From contig NZ_JACHJS010000001.1 in assembly GCF_014203755.1 (NCBI RefSeq), positions 3,906,001 through 3,970,000 on the forward strand: a stretch of DNA of 64,000 bases, read 5' to 3'. The stretch is from Saccharothrix violaceirubra. Its GTDB lineage: Bacteria; Actinomycetota; Actinomycetes; Mycobacteriales; Pseudonocardiaceae. The translations under genes were made by a program, and so were the position numbers. Every line of letters starts with the position of its first letter. Position 1 is the stretch's first letter. A model generated the notes under the pieces. It saw nothing but the letters and a program-made list of their open reading frames with translations, was not told the DNA's origin and did not search any database. Shown here piece after piece: positions 24,767 through 31,723 of the stretch.

Positions 24767-25780
24767 ACGACCGCCCCTGTCGACGTCGTACTGATCGCCT
24801 GTGACCGTGCGGAATCGACACAGGCTGAGCGACTCGCCGCCGAACTCTGCGGCTCCCTCCGCCAGGTCACCGTGGTGACCACCCAGCCGGTCCGGCCGCG
24901 ACGGATCCCGTTCCGTCTGGAAGTGCTGTCCGGCGAGGCGGTGGAGGTCGTGCGTCGGACGTTCGGGCGGTGTCCAAGCCCGGTGGTGGCACACGTGTTC
25001 TCCGCGTGGGGGGCGGCGTTGGCCGCGACAGCCGGCGCGGGATCGGTGACCGTGGTCCACGACTGCCGCCCCCTGCCGGGACCGCCGGGAGCGGCAGCCG
25101 ACCACGTCCTGGTGGGCAGCCACGCCGAAGCCGAGGCGGTCACCGGACCGTCCCGGCCGTCGGTCGACGTCATCGCCCGTGCGGTCGACCAGCGTCGGTG
25201 GAACCCCGACGGTCCCACCGCACCTCGAGGCGAGGCCCCCCGTTTACTGGTGACCAGCGCGTTGTGCCCCGGGGACGGCACGGACACCGCGATCGCCGCC
25301 CTGTCCGGCATACCCGGTGCCGAACTCGTGGTCGCCGGTCCGACCGGGTCACCTCTGCCCGCCCACCGCGCGGAGATCCGCCGCCTGCTCGACGCGGCCG
25401 CGGCCCTCGACGTCGCCGACCGCGTCCGCGTCGTCACCGGACCGACCCCCGAACTCGTCCGGTCCGCGGACATCGTCCTGCACGTCCCCTGGTCGACCAT
25501 GCCGCCCGACCCGGTGTTACACGCCATGGCCTGCGCCGTCCCGGTCGTGGCCGCCACGACCGGCGCGCTGCCCGAGACGGTGCTCGACGGCGTCACCGGA
25601 GCCCTCGTCGCGCCCCGGGACCCGGCCGCGCTCGCCCGCACCGTGCGACGCCTGCTCGCCGACAGGTCCCGGTGCGCGGCATTGTCCGCCGCCGCCCTCG
25701 ACCGGGTCCACCTACGCCACTCCTGGGCGCAGGTCGCCACCGACATCCACCACGTCTACCGACGGCTCGCCCGGAGCTGA
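24767..25780 (+). CDS. GT4-type glycosyltransferase, start codon abnormal
   Basis: About 337 residues of a GT-B glycosyltransferase family 4 protein. An N-terminal Rossmann half ('VDVVLIACD') leads to a C-terminal half with 'RLLVTSALCPGDGTDTAIAA' and the donor-binding region 'VLHAMACAVPVVAATTGALP'. The protein naturally begins at TTAPVDVVLIACD, where the codon is ACG (24767), nine bases after AAAGGGG. ATC at 24764 is the only near alternative. The next in-frame GTG upstream (24647) lies before the likely promoter. The gene may be silent, weakly translated, or have lost its ATG. Acceptor and donor sugars are unknown. Confidence 0.7.
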   Translation, partial: TTAPVDVVLIACDRAESTQAERLAAELCGSLRQVTVVTTQPVRPRRIPFRLEVLSGEAVEVVRRTFGRCPSPVVAHVFSAWGAALAATAGAGSVTVVHDCRPLPGPPGAAADHVLVGSHAEAEAVTGPSRPSVDVIARAVDQRRWNPDGPTAPRGEAPRLLVTSALCPGDGTDTAIAALSGIPGAELVVAGPTGSPLPAHRAEIRRLLDAAAALDVADRVRVVTGPTPELVRSADIVLHVPWSTMPPDPVLHAMACAVPVVAATTGALPETVLDGVTGALVAPRDPAALARTVRRLLADRSRCAALSAAALDRVHLRHSWAQVATDIHHVYRRLARS

Positions 25781-25796
25781 CCGCCCTCGGCGGTCA
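25778..25796 (+). terminator. Terminator hairpin overlapping the glycosyltransferase stop
   Basis: A perfect 8-bp stem TGACCGCC/GGCGGTCA with a 3-nt loop. The left arm begins with the stop codon. Confidence 0.6.
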
Positions 25797-25938
25797 GGTC
25801 GTGGCTCCGCGTCCTGTCGTCTTCCCGCGGGACGGAAGCAGGGTGGTGCGAGTAGCGGCAGGACGGCCACCGTCGGCGTGCCGTGGGATCGGACACCGCA
25901 GTGGCAGACCCGCGACTCCGGGACGTCGGCGGTCGGTG

Positions 25939-26586
25939 GACGGCAAGAGTCGCACGCGGCGGCGCACAGCTCGTGACCGCCACGTGTGCGAGGTCGTCCA
26001 CCGGCGACTCGACACCACACCGGTCGCCGGTTCGGGCCGCGTGGTCCAGGGCAGAACCGGACACCGCCGGTTTCCGGGCCGCGATCTGCACACTGCTGCC
26101 CTTGAGCCGTCGCGAGCCGCAGAACCGCGCCCGGGTCGCCCTCGACGAGGGCACGGCGGATCGCCGCGACCTTCTTCCTCACGGTGGCCGTGAACAACTC
26201 CGGCGGCCCGGCCCGCGACGGCGGGACCGAGCAGGCGGATCTCCTCCAGGGTGCCGGGGTGGACCGGTTCCGCGCGCCCGTCGGCCCGCATGACCTCGAA
26301 CCGGGCCGAACGGGACGACGGGGCGACCGGCGTGTCACCGTCCAGACGAACAGCAGCGCACCGGCCGCCACACCGCACCGGGGCGGTACGACGCCCCAGG
26401 ACGGCCGACGCGTCCGCTGCCGACGGCCAGGACCAGGGCGTCGCCGATCGACCACCGCGGCGAGTACGGCGCCGCGGTGGTCACGGCGACATCGTCCGCG
26501 ACGACGCACCGCAGGACATGGGGACAGGGAACGGCGAGCCACACCCGACCGATCGCGGGACCCCCACAGTCCTCAAGTCGGTTCAC
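25939..26586 (-). pseudogene. Decayed, internally deleted copy of the hybrid kinase
   Basis: The upstream part matches the kinase N-terminus ('CVVADDVAVTT' against CVVADDGAVTT, 'GALLFVWTVTRR' against GALVFAWTVARR). It then jumps at about 26335 to the kinase C-terminus ('RSARFEVMRADG', 'RLKGSSVQIAARKPAV', 'DDLAHVAVTSCAPPRATLAV'). About 1,100 codons of sensor, kinase and receiver are missing, several frames are mixed, the start ATGs are gone, and the Hpt phospho-His is Arg. It is clearly non-functional and homologous to 17957-22012. Confidence 0.8.
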
Positions 26587-27119
26587 GACCTCGGCCTCCG
26601 ACGCCGCCGCCACCGGCCCCTGACGGCCACACGCACCGGGCCTCGCCGCCGAACCGCCCGGCTGTGCGGGGCGCACGGACCCCGTCGGCGCCGCACCGAT
26701 CGCAGGCACCACTCGGATGCGCGTCGGAGGCCCCACCCGAACAGCATCCTCACCCACACGGATCGACCAACGGCGACGACGCCCGGGGAACGCGGCGCCA
26801 TCCGCGTGGACGTCGGGATCGACGCCACGCGGACCCGCCGGATCACCATGTGACTTGCCGAGGCCACCACGAGACTCCGCCGGGAACCGCCCGCATGGTC
26901 GGACACCAGCACCCGATCGCGACACCCGGAGCATCGCGTGTCGTTCCCGACCAGCAGGGCCTGTCTCGGTGCCTCACGCCGGGCAGAGCGTTCCGCGCGG
27001 TCACCGCGCCCCGTAGGCGAACACCGGGGCGGCAAGACCCGTGCGCACCGCGACCCGCGGCGCCGGAGGACCGCCCGCCGCGGCCGTGCGCATGCCCCGA
27101 CGCAGTCGCGAGATCGGGC
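26587..27119. other. Non-coding region similar to the kinase upstream region
   Basis: About 530 bases. The half next to the pseudogene resembles 22013-22330 (for example CCGCCGGGAACC-like and GCCGGATCA-like blocks), confirming that the duplication included upstream DNA. The rest, up to the SGNH gene, shows no gene. Confidence 0.45.
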
Positions 27120-28118
27120 TCAGCCCTGGCCGGCGTCGAGCACCGCGCCGATCGTGATCGCCGCCGCCAGGTGCCCGGCGCTGTTCGGTCGTACCAAAGC
27201 CCACTCGCCGGTCTCGTCCCGGATGCCCTCGACCCAGTCACAACCGTCGGGACGGCAGGCGTCGTGGCCGATGCCTGCCGGGTAAAGGTCGACGAACGTC
27301 ACCCCGTGGACCGCGGCCTGCTCTGCGATCACGCCATTGAGAGGCTCGACCACGGCCGTACGCAACCATGCCAGATCGGGACGGGTGACGGTCCCGAAAT
27401 GGAGCAGCCCTCCGGGGGTCTGCCCGACCGTGCAGTCCGCCGGGTCGGCCGGGAAGATCGCGGGATAGCCCACGGCGAGCACCGTCGCCTGAGGCGCGGC
27501 GGCCCGGATCGCCATCAGCATGTCCCCGTACTGCTCCGCGAGCACCGCGAGGCGGTCGGTGATCGTCGGAACCCCGTCCCACCCGGATGTGAAGTGTTCC
27601 GCGCACGGACTCGCCGTCTCGGGATCGGACCACTGCCCCATCACCACACACGCGTACACGAACTCCATGAACCCCAGCGTGTTCCCGCCGATCCCGACCG
27701 TCACCAGATCGGTGTCGGGGGTGAGTGCCCGCATCTGCGCCGGCACCGACGGGAACGGGAAGTCCGGATCGGCGATTCCGAAGAACGGCGACTCGCGACC
27801 GATCGGCCACTGCCGCTCCGACACCACGTTCGCGATCGTGGCTCCCACGCAACTGACGTTGACCAACTCGTACCGGTCGGCCCACATCCTGCGCAGGACC
27901 TCCGGATAGGACCCCGCGGTCCTGTCGCAGCCGTCACGCAGGCCGCCGTCGACGACTTCCGCACCAGCGGCGGCGATGCCTCCTGCCGTGTAGGCGTCCC
28001 CCATCGCCACCCATCGCACCGTCTCCGCACGGGCGGAGGCAGGCAAGGCGGGTGCGACGAGCGCAGCGGCCACGAGCGTGCACGACGCGATTGCGATCCG
28101 TACACACGAGACTCTCAT
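27120..28118 (-). CDS. Secreted SGNH-fold protein with lost catalytic residues
   Basis: 332 residues with a Sec signal peptide (to about residue 31). The fold blocks of the SGNH/GDSL hydrolase family are present: block I 'WVAMGDAYTAGG', block II 'VSCVGATIANV', block III 'VTVGIGGNTLGF', and 'GIGHDAC' near the end. The nucleophile Ser of GDS is Ala42 (GCC), and the C-terminal His-Pro-Asn reads Arg310-Pro-Asn. Oxyanion residues Gly and Asn are kept. It should therefore be a non-hydrolytic secreted binding protein or a decaying esterase. ATG 28118 follows GGGAG at good spacing. Segment R lies upstream. Confidence 0.8.
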   Translation of the reverse strand: MRVSCVRIAIASCTLVAAALVAPALPASARAETVRWVAMGDAYTAGGIAAAGAEVVDGGLRDGCDRTAGSYPEVLRRMWADRYELVNVSCVGATIANVVSERQWPIGRESPFFGIADPDFPFPSVPAQMRALTPDTDLVTVGIGGNTLGFMEFVYACVVMGQWSDPETASPCAEHFTSGWDGVPTITDRLAVLAEQYGDMLMAIRAAAPQATVLAVGYPAIFPADPADCTVGQTPGGLLHFGTVTRPDLAWLRTAVVEPLNGVIAEQAAVHGVTFVDLYPAGIGHDACRPDGCDWVEGIRDETGEWALVRPNSAGHLAAAITIGAVLDAGQG

Positions 28119-28154
28119 CGCGAGCACTCCCTTCGGTTCGACACCGCTGCTGCC

Positions 28155-28515
28155 GTGCAACGCGATCCCGGCGGCAACACATGGACCGCCCATCACTTCG
28201 TCCACCGACGATTCCGTATCCGATCGGTTCCGTGACACGCCACGGGCGTGCCACGGAACCGGCGGCCCACAAAGTGACGCCGACCGCCGAGCCCGACTAC
28301 CTCGACTTCGTTGTCGGACGCCCTTCCCGGAACACCGGGTCCCTGCGGGCCGCGACATCCCCTTCGGACGCGCCTACTTCCGGTTCGGCACACGTCCGTT
28401 GTAGACCGCGCCGTCCCGTACCGCAGCATGGATCACCCTTTCGCGCGACCCTCGTCCACCGTCCACACGCGCAACCGTTGCATTTCTGATGCACCGCGTA
28501 GTGCCCACCGGGCAT
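28155..28515. repeat. Segment R, copy 2
   Basis: Homologous to 22340-22665 in the same orientation (see that entry). This copy contains the clearest form of the shared palindrome, GCATTTCTGATGC, followed by CGCGTAGTGC. It lies between the divergent SGNH gene and the second peptide/MerR module. Confidence 0.6.
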
Positions 28516-28925
28516 AAATGGACGCCGCACCCGATTCTGAGCACGTCACCATCGAAGGGACTGTGTCGCACCGGGGCCGTGAGCGGCGGACATGGCGGAG
28601 GAGTTCACCCGCTGTCCGACACGGACGAGCGGCGGGCCGAACGGGGACGACACCGGAATCACGGACAGCCGAGCCATCGGATGCCGTCGAGCACCATGGA
28701 CATGGTCGATGTCCATTCGACAGGGACGCTCTGGCGGATACTTCTCGGTACCCGCTCGAACGGGCGACACATTCGATTGCGCTTCGCGCAAAACGTACGA
28801 GGACTTCTGTTGACGGAACACGAGGTGTCACTCGATGGGGGCGTCTGCGGGGCAGCGGCAACGTGACGGAGTCAAAACCGGGCCGTATATCGAGAACATC
28901 GGCACCTTCGGGAGCGGAGATGCTC

Positions 28926-29219
28926 ATGGGTACTGACGGCGGTGTGCTAGGAATCGTGCTCGACGCCGTGCTGAAGTTGCTCGGCCCGGTCGTCGGTTTC
29001 CGATCCGTCTCACCGACTCCGTGGCGCGTTTCCGTGGCGCGTCACGGAGTCGGGCAGGTATCCGAGGAGGACCCCCGTGCCCCAGACCGCTCGCCCGGAC
29101 AGGCGGAGTGCTCCCCCGCCCGGCGCCCGGCATCGCGATCACGGCGGACGGGACCTTCTCGTCGCCGATCACGGGTGCGACCACGCGCGGCAGGGCGCCG
29201 GTCGGAAGCGGCACGGCCG
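28926..29219 (+). CDS. Hydrophobic peptide copy 2, stop codon lost
   Basis: ATG at 28926 follows CGGAGA. The start MGTDGGVLGIVLDAVLKLL is plainly homologous to peptide 1. Where copy 1 has GGTTCCTGA, copy 2 has GGTTTCCGA, so the stop is gone. The frame then runs without interruption through a proline/arginine-rich stretch and in phase into the MerR gene at 29220. The cell could make a peptide-linker-regulator fusion of about 379 residues. Alternatively, copy 2 of the peptide may be degenerate. Confidence 0.5.
29013..29053 (+). promoter_or_regulatory. RNA hairpin of module copy 2
   Basis: A 16-bp stem with one G-U pair (CCGACTCCGTGGCGCG with CGCGTCACGGAGTCGG) occupies the same place as the hairpin at 24074-24109. 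The bases differ but the pairing is kept. Confidence 0.6.
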
Positions 29220-29223
29220 ATGA
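29077..29223 (+). CDS. Small basic ORF coupled to MerR regulator 2
   Basis: GTG at 29077 sits behind GAGGAGG (29064-29070). The 48-residue frame is Arg/His/Asp-rich and ends with TGA overlapping the ATG of the regulator, exactly as in copy 1. Protein similarity with copy 1 is weak, so conservation is of layout more than of sequence. Confidence 0.45.
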   Translation: MPQTARPDRRSAPPPGARHRDHGGRDLLVADHGCDHARQGAGRKRHGR

Positions 29224-30065
29224 TCGACGAGTACGACGAGCCGGCCGTCGAGGACTGGACGCCGGTGTGGACGGCCGGTGAGGTGGCCGCCCGCCTGGGG
29301 ACCACGGAATCGACGTTGCGCGGGTGGCATCGCCGCTACGGACTGGAACCGCGGTCGGGCAGGGCCGGCACGCACCGCCGCTACAGCAACGACGACGTGG
29401 CCGTGCTGGGCAGGATGTGCGAGCTGGTCAACGGCGGGATGCGTCCCTCGGCCGCCGCCGGTCTGCTCAACGGGACGCCGATGCCGCGCGACGTCCGCAA
29501 AGCCGTCGTGGAGTCCGCCAGGCGCCTGGACACCGCGTCGTGTGTCGACCTGTTGAGTCGGACGTTCCCGCGGTGGGGTGTGGTGCGGACCTGGGACGAG
29601 GTGTGCCGGCCGGCGCTGACCTCGATCGAGCGTGCGCAGGTGGACGACCCGGACTGCGTCGACGACGAGCACGCCCTGTCCTGGTCGGTGGCCACCGCGC
29701 TGCACCGCGTCCCCCATCCCCCGGCGGGGGCGTCGGTCCTGCTCGCCTGCGCGCCCGGCGAGCAGCACTCGCTGCCCGTGGAGGCGCTGTCGGCGGCGTT
29801 GGCCGAACACGACGTCCCGACCCGGATGCTGGGCGCCGCGATGCCCGAGCCCGCATTGGTGCGCGCGGTCACCTCGACCACGCCGAAGGCCGTGCTGCTC
29901 TGGTCGCACCGGATCGAACCGGCGCACCACCGCGCGGCGGAGGCCGTGGCGGCACTGGGGCCACGGCTGGTCGTGGCCGGGCCGGGCTGGCGCGCGCCGG
30001 GCCTGAGCTGGGAACGTCCGACGACGTTGGCCGGGGCGGTCTCGGTGCTCCGGGAAGTGGGGTAG
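29220..30065 (+). CDS. MerR-type regulator with B12-binding-like domain, copy 2
   Basis: 281 residues, strongly similar over its whole length to the regulator at 22986-23882 and opening with the same MIDEYDEP. The MerR helix-turn-helix ('VWTAGEVAARLGTTESTLRG'), 'DDEHALSWSVATAL' and 'ACAPGEQHSLPVEALSAAL' are all kept. It therefore has the same E-x-H-x-x-P variant of the cobalamin motif. Both copies look intact. They may bind shared sites such as the palindrome repeated in segment R. The two regulators are in opposite orientations about 5.3 kb apart. Confidence 0.82.
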   Translation: MIDEYDEPAVEDWTPVWTAGEVAARLGTTESTLRGWHRRYGLEPRSGRAGTHRRYSNDDVAVLGRMCELVNGGMRPSAAAGLLNGTPMPRDVRKAVVESARRLDTASCVDLLSRTFPRWGVVRTWDEVCRPALTSIERAQVDDPDCVDDEHALSWSVATALHRVPHPPAGASVLLACAPGEQHSLPVEALSAALAEHDVPTRMLGAAMPEPALVRAVTSTTPKAVLLWSHRIEPAHHRAAEAVAALGPRLVVAGPGWRAPGLSWERPTTLAGAVSVLREVG

Positions 30066-30163
30066 GCGGTCGCGCGTCGGCCCGTCGGTCGGCGCGCGAC
30101 CATACGAGGCCCGTACCGGAGTCGGTTCGATGCCCGGCCCGCATCCACGTGCCGGGAAAGGAC

Positions 30164-30335
30164 GAAAGCCACCAGGCGGAACACAGACATCTTTTGGCGT
30201 GGCGGACGGGACTTCACCCCGGTCGTGGTAGTAGCCCGGGTAGGCGAAAACGTCCCGGCGGGCGTCGTCGCGGGTGTCCCACACGCTGGTGCCGATCCCG
30301 GTCCTGAAGGTGGCGAAGAACGACTCCGCGACCGC
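30164..30335 (-). mobile_element. Remnant of an IS3-family transposase (C-terminal end)
   Basis: The minus strand reads 'AESFFATFRTGIGTSVWDTR', then 'DDARRDVFAYPGYY'. This is the C-terminal DDE region pattern of IS3 OrfB proteins ('SFF..K.E...TR..AR..IF.YIE.YYN..R.HS.LG'). Only about 55 residues survive, without the rest of the element. It directly abuts the TerD-like gene fragment and marks a rearrangement point. Confidence 0.65.
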
Positions 30336-30339
30336 CCGG

Positions 30340-30960
30340 CCGGACGCGAAGATCCTCGGCGGGCTGCCGGAGTTCACGCGTCCGGCCGTGGTCGACCCGG
30401 ACGTGCTCGACGTCGCGCTGCCGTTGTCGGGCGAGGCGTCCGAGGGTGGCTTCGCGGTGCTGCCGCGAGGCTCGCGCATGCCGGTGCGGGGTGAACTGCT
30501 GCGCTTCTTCACCTACTGGCGCGAGACGGTCCCGACCTTTCGGTGCTGCTGTTGGACGAGGAGTTCCACGGGGCGGGCCAGGCGTCGTGGACGAACTACC
30601 GGGAGGGGGACGTGGTGCACTCCGGCGACATCACCGGTGCCGCCGACGGCGCCTCGGAGTTCATCGACGTGCCCCTGCCGACCACCCGCGCCGCGTACGT
30701 CGTGCCGCGGGTGAACATCTTCGCGGGCGAGTCGTTCGACGACGTGGCCGAGTCGATGTTCGGCTACCGGCTGCGGAACGCCGACCAGCGCGGCACGCCG
30801 TTCGACCCCGGACCGTGCGCGTCCGCTCGGGGCTGCGCGGCGCGGGCCGGGTCGTCCTGCCGCTGGTGTTCGCGAACACCGGGCCGGCCGGTGGGGCCAT
30901 GGGCGTGCTTCCTGCCAACCTTCACGCACAGCACGCCCGCTCTCCCCACCGGCCGCGGTC
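30340..30960 (+). pseudogene. C-terminal, TerD-like fragment of a broken gene
   Basis: The text runs through three frames. First comes 'VVDPDVLDVALPLSGEASEG' and 'LLRFFTYWRETV'. After a shift at about 30540 comes 'LLLDEEFHGAGQASWTNYRE', 'DVVHSGDITGAADGASEFID' and 'VVPRVNIFAGESFDDVAESM'. After a shift at about 30810 comes 'RSGLRGAGRVVLPLVFANTG'. The HSGDIT-type strand and the order of elements resemble a TerD domain. No start is present. It begins where the IS3 remnant ends and runs up to the convergent msrA gene. It probably belongs with the fragment at 15415. Confidence 0.65.
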
Positions 30961-31456
30961 AGCGGTCGCCGAGCAGCCACTCCGGACGGACGTAGTGGCA
31001 CGTGTAGCCGTCCGGGTAGCGCTCCAGGTAGTCCTGGTGCTCCGGCTCGGCCTCCCAGAAATCGCCCAGCCGGGCGACCTCCGTCACGACCGGGCCCGGC
31101 CACCGCTTCGAGGCGTCCACGTCCTCGATCGTCCGGACCGCGACGGCCTTCTGCTCGTCGGTCTCGTAGAAGATCGCCGACCGGTAGCTCGTGCCGATGT
31201 CGTTGCCCTGGCGGTCCCGGGTCGTCGGGTCGTGGATCTGGAAGAAGAACTCCAGGATCCGCCGGTAGTCCAGCCGGGCCGGGTCGAACACGATCTCGAT
31301 CGCCTCGGCGTGCCCGTCGTGCCGCCGGTACGTCGCGTTCGCCACGGTGCCGCCGGTGTAGCCCACCCGCGTCGACACGACCCCGGGGTGCCGGCGGAAC
31401 AGGTCCTGCATCCCCCAGAAGCACCCGCCGGCCAACACGGCCTTCTCCGTCGCCAT
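30959..31456 (-). CDS. msrA: Peptide-methionine (S)-S-oxide reductase
   Basis: 165 residues, the usual length of MsrA. The catalytic Cys lies in '[12 protein letters not shown]' (residues 9-20), and the substrate-binding stretch '[20 protein letters not shown]' is complete. It repairs S-oxidised methionine in proteins, recycled by thioredoxin or mycoredoxin. ATG 31456 was chosen because the upstream in-frame sequence is Arg/Pro-rich shadow. It is convergent with the TerD-like fragment. Confidence 0.95.
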   Translation of the reverse strand: MATEKAVLAGGCFWGMQDLFRRHPGVVSTRVGYTGGTVANATYRRHDGHAEAIEIVFDPARLDYRRILEFFFQIHDPTTRDRQGNDIGTSYRSAIFYETDEQKAVAVRTIEDVDASKRWPGPVVTEVARLGDFWEAEPEHQDYLERYPDGYTCHYVRPEWLLGDR

Positions 31457-31723
31457 TCCCACTCCCGTCGCCGAACGTCCACCCACCACAACACACGCGG
31501 GTCCCCCGGTCATCCCCACCGCGGCGGGAGGTCGGTCACGTCGCCGGCTCCGGGACGGTCGCGGGTACGGCGCCGACCGGGCAGGTACCGGGCGAGCCGT
31601 CCGTCGAGCACGCGGTACCACCCGCGCCACTCCTCGATGCCGCGACAGCGGCGACCTCGGAGACCGGCGGCATCGTGATCACCCCGGCCGCACCGGAATT
31701 CCGCGACCGCCCGCGTAGGGAGG

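Noticed and set aside
26184..28235. Plus-strand 680-codon frame through the kinase pseudogene and SGNH region
   Set aside because: Arg/Pro/His-rich antisense of minus-strand features, no domain.
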